From Flectonema sp. DT1601 (lineage: Eukaryota; Euglenozoa; Diplonemea; Diplonemida; Diplonemidae), in assembly GCA_964019425.1 (NCBI GenBank), contig OZ025785.1, forward strand, positions 62,001 through 126,000: DNA of 64,000 bases, written 5' to 3'. Numbering within the stretch: the stretch's first letter is position 1; the number at the start of each line of letters is the position of its first letter. Both the position numbers and the translations under genes were made by a program. Below are positions 32,845 through 44,182 of the stretch, piece by piece. A model generated the notes under the pieces. That model did no database searches, was not told the origin of the DNA, and saw nothing but the letters and a program-made list of their open reading frames with translations.

Positions 32845-34353
32845 TTATATCCGATTGTTTCGAAACCGCTCCTTCAAAATCATTCCAACGACATCACTGC
32901 AATCTTCCAATCCCTTGAAATCTTTCTCAGTCAGTTTCGTTTTCCATAAGAATCCATTTCCTATTATAGTCAGCTTCTTCAAACCAGAAACATCGATGTA
33001 GGTGAGGGACTCACAGTTATCAATAAAGCAACGGCTAACGCTCGTAACTTCACTCAAGGAAGACAAATCCACGCTAGTCAGAGAATCCGATTTTTGCAAG
33101 AATCCATCCCCTATTTTAGTCAGCTTCTTCAAACCGGAAACATCGATGGAGGTGAGGGACTCACAGTTACTAATAAAGGAATTGCCAACACTCGTAATTT
33201 CACTCAAGGAAGACAAATCCACGCTAGTCAGAGACTTTAAATTATGCAAGAATCCATCTCCTATTTTAGTCAGCTTCTTCAAACCGGAAATATCGATAAA
33301 AATGAGAGATTCACAGTGACAAATAAAGTGATCGCCAATGCTAGTTACTTCACTCAGACAGGATAAATTAACGTGAGTCAGAGACTTCGAGTTATACAAG
33401 AACATATTGGGGATTGCCGTCACATTGTGGAAAGAAGTGAAATCAATTGACGTCAGCGAGTCACAACTGTCTGACAGGAACTCTTGCTCAAAAGCAGTGC
33501 AACGGCTGCAGTTGGTGAATGACAACCGACGGATAGAAGACGGAAGCATCTCAACACAATCACTAGAAAGGGTGCCTTCATCGTCGATATATTCTGAGGC
33601 ATCGAGGACACACAACATTTCGGGATTTTGTGTGAACAAAACGTCAATTCGAGTACGAAGATGTGAAGTTCTCAACTCCTCCGCAGTCACAACACGTTCA
33701 TACCGAGGCCATTTGTATGTTCTTTTCACAGTACCCCAGTTGTTCGAATCTTCCAGCTCACGGAGGATCTCGGCACCCCATGAGGTGTTGTCAAATTGGG
33801 ATTTGACTTCTTCCTTCGACGAGTGGGAGAGTCTCGGCCAGTCCAGCAGCAGGAAGAGTTCCTTCCTGAGTTGGGCTGGGACACCCTCCTCTGTTTCACC
33901 CATGCCCAAGTAACCAATTTGAAGTGTGTTGAAATACTCATCCTCGTTCAGCAGCCGAGGGAAGCAGGTGGACGAGAATACATTCCTCAGGTCATCTTCG
34001 ACCGGCTCCAACTTCCCGTCCCCCTTGAGATCAGCTTTAACAAACCCGAAATCGGCACACTTCATGTCAGGATGCAAGGAAAGGCTCCCCAGTAATCGCG
34101 AGCTTCCTTCCACCAACTTCGCCGACTCCTTCTCCCTCGCCACCCAGTGTACTTCCTTGTACGTCGTCAATTCAGTCGCAGCCTCAGCATCCGTCATTCC
34201 AACCATGATCTCCTCCGACGATCTGAGAACTTCTGAAAAGCTGTCCATCAGCGCCCCTGACTCCTCCTTCCGACTCACCATTTCCACGAGCAGCTTCGCC
34301 ATGAACCTCTGATGGCTCCTCAAAACAGAGGACAGGGAATCGACAGTTGCCAT
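32845..34353 (-). CDS. LRR-family protein, copy B (7 repeats)
   Basis: Intact frame of 502 residues with the common N-terminal domain (starts MATVDSL, EF-hand-like loop with Pro in place of Leu: GKLEPVED) and seven 25-residue LRRs. The C-terminal tail FKGLEDCSDVVGMILKERF is shared with copies D and G, as is the 3' flank, so these three form one subfamily by their 3' part. Confidence 0.85.
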   Translation of the reverse strand: MATVDSLSSVLRSHQRFMAKLLVEMVSRKEESGALMDSFSEVLRSSEEIMVGMTDAEAATELTTYKEVHWVAREKESAKLVEGSSRLLGSLSLHPDMKCADFGFVKADLKGDGKLEPVEDDLRNVFSSTCFPRLLNEDEYFNTLQIGYLGMGETEEGVPAQLRKELFLLLDWPRLSHSSKEEVKSQFDNTSWGAEILRELEDSNNWGTVKRTYKWPRYERVVTAEELRTSHLRTRIDVLFTQNPEMLCVLDASEYIDDEGTLSSDCVEMLPSSIRRLSFTNCSRCTAFEQEFLSDSCDSLTSIDFTSFHNVTAIPNMFLYNSKSLTHVNLSCLSEVTSIGDHFICHCESLIFIDISGLKKLTKIGDGFLHNLKSLTSVDLSSLSEITSVGNSFISNCESLTSIDVSGLKKLTKIGDGFLQKSDSLTSVDLSSLSEVTSVSRCFIDNCESLTYIDVSGLKKLTIIGNGFLWKTKLTEKDFKGLEDCSDVVGMILKERFRNNRI

Positions 34354-34497
34354 TTTTTTTAACTGGATGAGTTTCTGGTGATGAAGAATTAATTCAAAGG
34401 ATACGTAACTTCAATTGAACAACGTAATTCACATGATAACTGACACCAGAGAACAATCATCGCTACTCACTATGACTGCGGAATTAATTAATTTAAA

Positions 34498-34586
34498 GTA
34501 ACTATTAGGTTTCGAGAGTAATCCATATACCTCTTACCTCTATTCTATCATCATCAGTTATGGTGTGGAAGTAAGTCAATCAATTA
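34498..34586. repeat. Possible short dispersed repeat, second copy
   Basis: Resembles 5739-5822 and 15718-15785 (gtaactatt.aggt.tcgagagta...atcatcatcag...). Diverged; ends unclear. Confidence 0.25.
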
Positions 34587-36592
34587 TTAAGACTGAAGCA
34601 CTCCAGTTTGCAGGACTGGAGTGTAGTTACTTTTTATTAATTTTGGTAAAACGTAAAAAATCTTTATATCATTATTACTAGTTCGTAGCGCACTGTCAAA
34701 ATCTGATACATCTTCGAAGTCGTAAATCTCTGGTGTTGAAGAGCGTTGCGGACTGATTGTCTTGTCCGTCTCGTTTTCTTGTTCCAGTGTGGCTTCACTG
34801 TCCTGTTTGTTTCTCTTTTTCTGATTACATTTTCTGAGAAGTGGCCTTAAAGGACTTTGTGAGTTCAGCCTCTTAATAATCTTCGATTTCTTTTTACTTT
34901 TGATCGTTGTAGTCATCCATTCTTTGGCCTCTTCTAAAGTTATCTTTTGTAATGTTTTCGTTTCAATTTTATCTTCTTCCTTGTTTCTCTTGCCTTTGTT
35001 CAGATATTTATTGAATTGAATTATTTGTATCGGACTTTGAGAATTTAATCTTTTGTTTTTAACTCTCTTCGGCGTTTCCTCTACAAACGGATTTCATTGA
35101 TTTTTTAGTCTTCCCACAGTATCGATATATTCTCTTGATGATATCTGTGTCTACATATGTCGGTTCTATAGATCTTTGTGGCGGTGTGATAGGTGGCGTA
35201 ATGCATGAGTTCTTGTTCTTCTTTGATGTCTCATCCGTATTGCCATTATCAGATGTGTTGGCGCAGGTGTCATTTTTCGTAGTAGTTTTAATCGCATTGA
35301 TTATTTGATTTGTCGCGCAAAGTTATTGTTGTTGGATTCTGCGTTTTAGAAGTGTCAGTAATCTTGATCACCTTTTTATCATTCTTGCCTTTTTTAACTT
35401 TCTTACGAGATATGTCGTTACTGTATTGGCTCTTGTTACCGTGTGCATAGCTTCCTCTTTGTACATACATGTAATTGTTACAGGTGTGGTAGCATTAGTT
35501 ACAACTATTACAGGTGTTGTTGTTCTAGGTGGAGTGAGATAGTTATTATCCTGTCTTTCCATCGAGAGATTACGAATCAACTCTCGATTATGACCGTTCC
35601 AACATGTTTTAGGCTCTTGGGCTATTATTTTCGCGGTAGGAGCCTTGCTGTTGTATTTTAGACGACTTTTCACTTCTGTCTTCGGTGCCGTGGCGTTAGT
35701 CAACATTGGTGTATCCATAAATGCATAACGATGTTCCGGGGTATTGTAATCCGGTGGCGGGATGGCTTTAATTTGATTTGTCCCAACATGGGTACCCGGT
35801 GGTGATATTGTCATGGCTTGGTATGCAATATCCGAAGGTGAGTCATATAGTGGTGTATGACATTTCGTCATGTTTGGAACAGTTGGAATGATACATGGTT
35901 CCAAAATTACTCTTTCGGTAGATAACAATTGTGTATCTCTCACCGGGGATAGCATTAGCACGTTTGTATCTAACTTTTCAATTTCAAAGTCCCATGCCGG
36001 TTCTGTTTTTCATAATATGAGTACTTCTATTGGTGTATTTCATATTTAACATTGTGTCCATCATCTTAATCAGATCTGATTGTGGAAAGTATTCCCTTGG
36101 AACCGTATTGACAATATTATTCATTCCTTGAGCTATGACTTCTTTATTATTCGTGATAATCTTCGGCTCATGAACTATCTTTGTTAACGTTGTAGCCTTT
36201 TTATCCATAGTAATAATCTCCGACTCATGAACGGTCTTTGTCGACGCTGTGGCCTTTGTGTTAGTCTTCGGCTCATGCTACTTTTCTGTTATCGGAAAGT
36301 AGTATCCACCTTGTTTACATCCGATCAGCATGTGGCAATCATGTTCATCGTCTCTGTTGGTTACCTCACGTGTTGTCTTGCCCTTATCATAAGATAAGAT
36401 ACTCACGTTGATTGGCATTATTTTCTTAAATTCATTGTAGAATTTATTTGTTTTAAAGATACCAACGCGGTATTTGATACTCAGTTCGTTAATCAGCGTC
36501 TCGGTGTTTTCGTTGACGTTGGCTTCACATTTCTCACATCCAGCAACATTCTTAATTATAGTTTTGCTGGCTATTTTAAATGTAGTAACCAT
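34587..36592 (-). other. Unrecognised, interrupted coding region
   Basis: Several minus-strand open stretches follow one another: 36278-36592 (104 residues, with GCEKCEANVNENTETLINEL and a HDCHM-like segment), 35984-36208, 35368-35961 (197 residues, Thr/Pro rich) and 34587-34916 (109 residues, basic then acidic). Their composition looks protein-like rather than random, with little homopolymer. They could be exons of one gene or a decayed gene or element. I recognise no domain and no terminal repeats. No LRR similarity is seen. Confidence 0.35.
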
Positions 36593-36921
36593 GGTGTTGC
36601 CCCTCCTCTTCTTGGAATACCTTTGTCAGAAAAACAAGATGAATTGGTAATAAAGCTTTTGAAGTCGAATTGAACAACCACTCATGGGACATCATCGTCT
36701 GATGAATACTTCTGTATGATGGTAAAGTGCATTTAGTATTTCAGCCCTACTGAGACTGTTGTTCAGCGACTTCGGGTTTATAACAAATCGAAGTGCACCA
36801 GCCACCTTCTTTGGAACTCAAAAAGCACCCTTAATAAACGATATTTCACCCGAGGGCATAATCTCATCAATATCGAGGTTAATGAGGATTTCTAGGATTT
36901 TGTGTCCTAATCTCTGATGTC
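36593..36921. other. Intergenic
   Basis: About 330 bp downstream of LRR copy C. No gene or clear repeat is seen. Confidence 0.5.
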
Positions 36922-38700
36922 TCAAAATATCTTCATACTCAATCGCACGGAAAAACTACAATCTTCCAATCCCTTGACATCTTTCTTAGTTAGTTTTGTA
37001 TTCCATAACAAATTACTTCCTGTTGTAGTCACTTTCCGAAACCCGGAAACATCAATTGAGGTAAGAGACTCACAGTTACTAATAAAGTTATTGCCAACAC
37101 TCGTAACTTCACTCAAGGAAGACAAATCCACGCTAGTCAGAGACTTTGAGTATTGCAAGAATCCATCTCCTATTTCAGTCAGCTTCATACCGGAAACATT
37201 GATGGAGGTTAGGGACTCACAGTCACTAATAAAGTAATTGCCAACACTCGTAACTTCACTCAAGGAAGACAAATCCACTCTAGTCAGAGACTCCGATTTT
37301 CGCAAGAATCCATTTCCTATTTTACTCAGCTTCTTCAAACCGCAAACATCGATGGAGGTGAGGGACTCACAGTGACTAATAAAGTAATTGCCAACACTCG
37401 TAACTTCACTCAAGGAAGACAAACCCACGCTAGTCAGAGACTTTGAATTATGCAAGAACCCATATCCTATTATAGTCAGCTTCTTCAAACCGGAAATATC
37501 GATGGAGGTGAGGGACTCACAGTGACTAATAAAGTAATTGCCAACACTCGTTACTTTCCTCAAGGAAGACAAATCCACGCTAGTCAGAGACTCCGATTTT
37601 TGCAAGAATCCATTTCCTATTTTAGTCAGCTTCTTCAAACCAGAAATATTGATGGAGGTGAGGGACTCACAGTTAATAATAAAGTGATCGTCAATGCTCG
37701 TTACTTTACTCAGACCGGATAGATTAACGTGAGTCAGAGACTGCAAGTTGTTCAAGAACTTGCTGGGGATGGCCGTCACATTGTGAAAAGAAGTGAAATC
37801 GATTGACGTCAGCGAGTCACAACTGTCTGACAGAAACTCTTGCTCAAAAGCAGTGCAACGGCCGCAGTTGGTGAATGACAACCGACGGATAGAAGACGGA
37901 AGCATCTCAATACAATCACTAGAAAGGGTGCCTTCATCGTCGATATATTCTGAGGCATCGAAGACACACAACATGTCGGGATTTTGTGTGAACAAAATGT
38001 CAATTCGAGTACGAAAATGTGAAGTTTTCAACTCCTCCGCAGTCACAAGTCCAGGCCTCTTGTATGTTCTTTTCATAGTACCCCAGTTGTTCGAATCTTC
38101 CAGCTCACGGAGGATCTCGGCACCCCATGAGGTGTTGTCAAATTGGGATTTGACTTCTTCCTTCGACGAGTCTGAGAGTCTCGGCCAGTCCAGCAGCAGA
38201 AAGAGTTCCTTCCTGAGTTGGGCTGGGACACCCTCTTCTGTTTCACCCATGCCCAAGTAACCAGTTTGAAGTGTGTTGAAATACTCATCCTCGTTCAGCA
38301 GCCGAGGGAAGCAGGTGGACGAGAATACATTCCTCAGGTCATCTTCGACCAACTCCAACTTCCCCTCCCCCTTGAGATCAGCTTTAACAAACCCGATATC
38401 GGCACACTTCATGTCAGGATGCAAGGAAAGGGTTCCCAGTAATCGCGAGCTTCCTTCCACCAACTTCGCCGACTCCTTCTCCCTCGCCACCCAGTGTACT
38501 TCCTTGTACGTCGTCAATTCAGTCGCAGCCTCAGCATCCGTCATTCCAACCATGATCTCCTCCGACGATCTGAGAACTTCTGAAAAGCTGTCCATCAGCG
38601 CCCCCGACTCCTCCTTCCGACTCACCATTTCCACGAGCAGCTTCGCCATGAACCTCTGATGGCTCCTCAAAACAGAGGACAGGGAATCGACAGTTGTCAT
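36922..38700 (-). CDS. LRR-family protein, copy C (11 repeats)
   Basis: I place the start at 38700 (MTTVDSL), matching the other copies. The open frame runs 47 codons further upstream, but that extension has no counterpart elsewhere. The product is about 592 residues: the common N-terminal domain with a four-residue shortening (YKRPGLVTAEEL, shared only with copy D), EF-hand-like loop DLKGEGKLELVE (position 5 Glu instead of Asp), then 11 LRRs, one with a missing residue (SGMKLTEIG). Its C-terminus (DCSFSVRLSMKIF) is unique in the array. Confidence 0.8.
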   Translation of the reverse strand: MTTVDSLSSVLRSHQRFMAKLLVEMVSRKEESGALMDSFSEVLRSSEEIMVGMTDAEAATELTTYKEVHWVAREKESAKLVEGSSRLLGTLSLHPDMKCADIGFVKADLKGEGKLELVEDDLRNVFSSTCFPRLLNEDEYFNTLQTGYLGMGETEEGVPAQLRKELFLLLDWPRLSDSSKEEVKSQFDNTSWGAEILRELEDSNNWGTMKRTYKRPGLVTAEELKTSHFRTRIDILFTQNPDMLCVFDASEYIDDEGTLSSDCIEMLPSSIRRLSFTNCGRCTAFEQEFLSDSCDSLTSIDFTSFHNVTAIPSKFLNNLQSLTHVNLSGLSKVTSIDDHFIINCESLTSINISGLKKLTKIGNGFLQKSESLTSVDLSSLRKVTSVGNYFISHCESLTSIDISGLKKLTIIGYGFLHNSKSLTSVGLSSLSEVTSVGNYFISHCESLTSIDVCGLKKLSKIGNGFLRKSESLTRVDLSSLSEVTSVGNYFISDCESLTSINVSGMKLTEIGDGFLQYSKSLTSVDLSSLSEVTSVGNNFISNCESLTSIDVSGFRKVTTTGSNLLWNTKLTKKDVKGLEDCSFSVRLSMKIF

Positions 38701-38766
38701 TATTTTTAACTGGATGAGTTTCTGGTGATGAAGAATTAATTCAAAAGATACGTAACTACAATTCAA

Positions 38767-39633
38767 GAATGAAGGAAACTGCTGCGAGTCAACTTCACAT
38801 TTGTCTGGAAACCACCTGAAGAATTTCAGAGTGCGATTCAACTCAAGAACTTATTCTCAACGATAATAATAAAAAGAATTAAGACCTTCAAATAAAACAA
38901 AACGTTAGATCAAATTTAAATAAACAAAAGAGTCCAAGAACTACTAGGTATTAACCAGTTAGTCTCATAGAGAATATAGCAGCTCTCAATAACTGTAACA
39001 ACTAACATTACATTGTAATCGGAGGAGGTATTAATAAAATAGGTCACGAAGTGATCTTATCGGTAAAAAGAATCGGCCAACTTCACTTTTATACTTTTTC
39101 TACTCACACTTTTGTGTTGTTGTTTCTGCGCAACCATAACAATATCCTTATGAAGGATTAGGTTAGTTATTCTGCCCACAATTGTCTTTACAACCGAACA
39201 GCGGGTTTCAAAAAAAAAAAGAAAACTACAGTTCGAAATGATGAGTTGCCAGACCATCTTTGTTTGACAACTGACAATGTAATTAGTAAGTATTAATGGT
39301 TATCAGTCAATTAAAAAAGTCAATCAAATACATGAATTAGTAGAACAACAAACAAATAGTGGTTGGGTTTGAGGATAAAATTAAGATATCTTTCTCAGGA
39401 CCATTCCCCTCTTCAGTAAAGAGAGCAAGGGGGACACTGCGGTGCCAGGCAAATAGTTACAAAAACACAATTGTTCTGCTGTTCCATAAAACACTTGCGG
39501 AATACGTAGTTTCAGGAAGAATACGAAAAAATTAATATCAAAGAACTCGGCAGCGGAAATTACTTGTAGTTGATGGAGGGTGAAGCAACTTGATACCGTA
39601 ATTAAATATAAATTAATTTAGCTTATCTACGGC
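38767..39633. other. Intergenic between LRR copies C and D
   Basis: No gene is supported. It shares short dispersed words with other spacers of the array (for example near 39382 and 39470-39515, matching 31800 and 44255-44305). Confidence 0.55.
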
Positions 39634-39919
39634 GAGGAACAGTTCCTTCATCTACCTTGTCAAAGTGTCACTGTTGGGTAAGGATTGTAATTGTATTGGA
39701 GAAGTCAAACACAACCTTTAACCATCCAGTTCAGGACTTTGGTGTTTTCTTCTTTTTCACTTCTGCTTACACCCGACTTGTTCCTCCAAATAGCTGAAAT
39801 CAATTCCGTTTAAATAAATATGATCCACAACAATGCTTACATCCCCAAAAAGATATTAACACCCCAGTCAAGGAATATAATTACTTACTAATGGCTCAAG
39901 GTAATTATATCCGATTGTT

Positions 39920-41404
39920 TCAAAACCGCTCCTTTAAAATCATTCCAACGACATCACTGCAATCTTCCAATCCCTTGAAATCTTTCTCAGTCAGTTTCGT
40001 TTTCCATAAGAATCCATTTCCTATTATAGTCAGCTTCTTCAAACCAGAAACATCGATGTAGGTGAGGGACTCACAGTTACCAATAAAGCAACGGCTAACG
40101 CTCGTAACTTCACTCAAGGAAGACAAATCCACGCTAGTAAGAGACTTTGAATTATGCAAGAATCCGTATCCTATTGTAGTCAGCTTCTTCAAACCGGAAA
40201 GATCGATGGAGGTGAGGGACTCACAGTTTCTAACAAACTCATTGCCAATGCTGGTTACTTCACTCAAGGAAGACAAATCCACGCTAGTCAGAGACCTTGT
40301 ACTATGCAAGAATCCATATCCTATTGTAGTCAACTTCTGAAAACCGGAAACATCGATGGAGGTGAGGGACTCACAGTTTTTACTAAAGTCATCGCCAACA
40401 CTCGTTACTTTACTCAGACCGGATAAATTAACGTGAGTCAGAGACTTCGAGTTATTCAAGAACTTGCTGGGGATGGCCGTCACATTGTGCAAAGAAGTGA
40501 AATCGATTGACGTCAGCGAGTCACAACTGTCTGACAGGAACTCTTGCTCAAATGCAGTGCAAAGGCTGCAGTTGGTGAATGACAACCGACGGATGCAAGA
40601 CGGAAGCATCTCAACACAATCACTAGAAAGGGTGCCTTCATCGTCGATATATTCTGAGGCATCGAAGACACACAACATGTCAGGATTTTGTGTGAACAAA
40701 ATGTCAATTCGAGTACGAAAATGTGAAGTTTTCAACTCCTCCGCAGTCACAAGTCCAGGCCTCTTGTATGTTCTTTTCACAGTACCCCAGTTGTTCGAAT
40801 CTTCCAGCTCACGGAGGATCTCGGCACCCCATGAGGTGTTGTCAAATTGGGATTTGACTTCTTCCTTCGAAGAGTTGGAGAGTCTCGGCCAGTCCAGCAG
40901 CAGAAAGAGTTCCTTCCTGAGTTGGGCTGGGACACCCTCTTCTGTTTCACCCATGCCCAAGTAACCAATTTGAAGTGTGTTGAAATACTCATCCTCGTTC
41001 AGCAGCCGAGGGAAGCAGGTGGACGAGAATACATTCCTCAGGTCATCTTCGACCAATTCCAACTTCCCGTCCCCCTTGAGATCAGCTTTAACAAACCCGA
41101 TATCGGCACACTTCATGTCAGGATGCAAGGAAAGGGTTCCCAGTAATCGCGAGCTTCCTTCCACCAGCTTCGTCGACTCCTTCTCCCTCGCCACCCGGTG
41201 TACTTCCTTGTACGTCGTCAATTCAGTCGCAGCCTCAGCATCCGTCATTCCAACCATGATCTCCTCCGACGATCTGAGAACTTCTGAAAAGCTGTCCATC
41301 AGCGCCCCCGACTCCTCCTTCCGACTCACCACTTCCACCAGCAGCTTCGCCATGAACCTCTGATGGCTCCTCAAAACAGAGGACAGGGAATCGACAGTTG
41401 CTAT
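39920..41404 (-). pseudogene. LRR-family copy D (7 repeats), start codon lost
   Basis: The whole family frame is present, but the position of the usual ATG (41402-41404) reads ATA. The next in-frame ATG is at 41353 (MAKLL), 17 codons on, so a shortened protein of about 477 residues remains possible. It has seven LRRs and the subfamily tail, which ends early (KERF, then TGA where copies B and G have CGA). N-terminal details (YKRPGL, upstream flank with gaatgaaggaaactg) make it the sister of copy C, while its 3' part and flank match B and G. It is therefore recombinant. It may be expressed from the internal start or be a young pseudogene. Confidence 0.65.
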
Positions 41405-41484
41405 TATTTTTAACTGGATGAGTTTCTGGTGATGAAGAATTAATTCAAAAGATACGTAACTTCAATTCAAGAATGAAGGAAACT

Positions 41485-42020
41485 GCTTGTATTCATTAGA
41501 CAAACGATTCCACATATTCTTACATCAATCATCTGGAGAAGGTTTACTCAGAGGAGAATGTGGATGGGCTTCACTCTATTATCGCAGACCATCTTTATAT
41601 GAAGCAAACCCGCTTTCTGCGAGAATTACAACAAATATTCCTCGAAGAGCATCAAACACTAGAACCCGACAATAATGAACATAAGCCCTCCCCAGAAGGC
41701 ATGATATTATGATTCACTATGAAAGAGTAAACAATGGACAACGGGATGTTCTTGTTGATAGACTCTGTGGGCTCCCTGTGAAAATAAATTCATTCTAAGC
41801 AAGCAAAAAACAAACAACACTAAAGTAAGTAAAGAATACATCAACGGTTACGTTCTCTCTTTTTATTTTTTTCAGAAACAACAATCAAGACATAATGTAA
41901 ATCTGAAAGGAAAGGAATGACATCAACGATAAATAAATACTTAGATACAATCTGGTAACCGTTCACTTAATAGTTGACATCATTCGAATGGTGTTTTTGA
42001 CTCAAATTACATTTGACACC
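41485..42020. other. Patchwork spacer between LRR copies D and E
   Basis: It contains 41530-41700, nearly identical to 51028-51200 beside the pogo-type element, and 41775-41982, nearly identical to the helicase 5' flank. No intact gene. Confidence 0.8.
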
Positions 42021-42330
42021 GTCAAATTGTATTTATCGCAAATTAAAAAAAGAATGTACAAATAAAAATAAGCTTCAGATAAAATACACCTTACAGTGAA
42101 AGTGGTTACGAAGAACTGAAATACCTATAAGAGACTACTTCTTAGAAGCCGCTAGGTAACCTCTACTGGTAGACACTAAGCGAGTTACCGAAGCTAGAAT
42201 ATGAGATTATTATAAAATAGTTCACTACATTGGAAAAGAAAAAGAGAAAAAACCACAACTGTTTCGGATGTTGATTCGGATGTTCATTTTACACTAGCGC
42301 TCGTCGTCGTTAACATTTTAGTTGAAGTTA

Positions 42331-43753
42331 TTATTTAGGAAATTCTTTTTTAACAACAGCACTGCAACCTTCCAATCCCTTAACACCTTTTTTAGTTAGT
42401 TTTGTATCCATTAAGAATCCATATCCTATTGCAGTCACTTTCTTCAAACCGGAAACATCGATGGAGGTGAGGGACTCACAGTGACTAATAAATTGATCGC
42501 CAACACTCGTAACTTCACTCAAGGAAGACAAATCTACGCTAGTCAGACACTTTGAATTATGCAAGAACCAATTTCCTATTGTAGTCAGCTTCTTCAAACC
42601 TGAAACATCGATGGAGGTGAGGGACTCACAGTTACTAATAAAGCGATCGCCAACACTCGTAACTTCACTCAAGGAAGACAAATCCACGCTAGTCAGACAC
42701 TTTGAATTATGCAAGAAACAATTTCCTATTGTAGTCAGCTTCTTCAAACCTGAAACATCGATGGAGGTGAGGGACTCACAGTTACTAATAAAGTGATCGC
42801 CAACACTCGTAACTTCACTCAAGGAAGACAAATCCACGCTAGTCAGACACTTTGAAGTACTCAAGAAACAATTTCCTATTGTAGTCAGCTTCTTCAAACC
42901 GGAAACATCGATGGAGGTGAGGGACTCACAGTTTCTAACAAAGTCGTAGCCAATGCTGGTTACTTTACTCAGACAGGATAAATTAACGTGAGTCAGAGAC
43001 TTCAAGTTGTTCAAGAACTTGCTGGGGATGGCCGTCACATTGTGAAAAGAAGTGAAATCGATTGACGTCAGCGAGTCACAACCGTCTGACAGGAACTCTT
43101 GCTCAAATGCAGTGCAACGGCTGCAGTTGGTGAATGACAACCGACGGATAGAAGACGGAAGCATCTTAACACAATCACCAGAAAGGGTGCCTTCATCGTC
43201 GATATATTCTGAGGCATCGAGGACACACAACATGTCGGGATTTTGTGTGAACAAATTGTCAATTCGAGTACGAAGATGTGAAGTTCTCAACTCCTCCGCA
43301 GTCACAACACGTTCATACCTAGGCCATTTGTGGAGAAGGAGTCGGCGAAGTTGGTGGAAGGAAGCTCGCGATTACTGGGAACCCTTTCCTTGCATCCTGA
43401 CATGAAGTGTGCCGATTTCGGGTTTGTTAAAGCTGATCTCAAGGGGGACGGGAAGTTGGAGCCGGTCGAAGATGACCTGAGGAATGTATTCTCGTCCACC
43501 TGCTTCCCTCGGCTGCTGAACGAGGATGAGTATTTCGAGACAGTTCGAATTGGTTACTTGAGCCTGACTACTTCAGAGGATGGTGTCTCACCCCAACTCA
43601 GGAAGGAACTCTTCCTGTTGCTGGACTGGCCGAGACTCTCCTCCTCGGGGAAGGAAAAAGTAAAATCCGAATTTGACAACACCTCATGGGGTGCCGAGAT
43701 CCTCCGTGAGCTGGAAGATTCGAACAACTTGGGTACTGTGACAGTTGCCATTA
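42331..43753 (-). pseudogene. LRR-family copy E (9 repeats), disrupted by internal inversion
   Basis: The minus-strand frame from about 43320 down to 42331 encodes the end of the N-terminal domain, nine LRRs and a tail shared with copy F (VKGLEGCSAVVKK). At about 43330 the strand switches: 43331-43740 carries the preceding part of the domain (EKESAKLVEGSS ... EDSNN) on the plus strand, and at 43741 the minus strand resumes with the usual start context (ATG at 43751, MATV). Codons between MATV and EKESAK, and the KRTYK part, are missing. The inverted piece is unlike the other copies in places (SLTTSEDGV, SSSGKEKVKSEF), so it may come from a diverged paralogue. The gene cannot make the normal protein. 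Confidence 0.88.
43331..43740 (+). pseudogene. Inverted segment of LRR-family N-terminal domain
   Basis: This plus-strand stretch encodes about 136 residues of the family N-terminal domain, including the EF-hand-like loop (DLKGDGKLEPVE), in reverse orientation within copy E. Its frame opens into the flanking 5' sequence and stops soon after. Confidence 0.88.
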
Positions 43754-44182
43754 TTTTTAAACTGGATGAGTTTCTGGTGATGAAGAATTAATTCAAAGGA
43801 TACGTAACTTCAATTCAAGAACGTAATTCACATGATAACTGACACCAGAGAACAATCATCGCTACTCACTATGACTGCGGAATTAATTAATTTAAATACT
43901 TGTATTGCGTGTACTTCATGGAGGGGTGAAACTTTCACAATGTAAAAACAATAACAACTTTAGGTATTAATACAAAAACTAATATCAAAGTATTCGATTG
44001 AATAGTTGTTAATAAAAGAAAAAGTTCGTTGTCTCATTGACCAGAAGACGTTGTCGAATCTGGTAATTCAGGGACCACGTACTATCAGGTTGAGAGTCCA
44101 ATCCGTTACAACTTACACTTAAATAAAATAAAAAGAACAAAACAGTTCGTATTACAGGACTAGTTAGTAGTACACTGCTAGC
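43752..44182. repeat. 5'-flank block shared by copies E and F
   Basis: Almost identical to 48162-48592 upstream of copy F over 431 bp. A further shared stretch, 44457-44598 versus 48593-48722, follows after a 275-bp segment present only beside copy E. Confidence 0.88.

Noticed and set aside
38701-38841. 47-codon N-terminal extension of LRR copy C
   Set aside because: No other copy has it, and the usual start context (MTTVDSL) lies at 38700.
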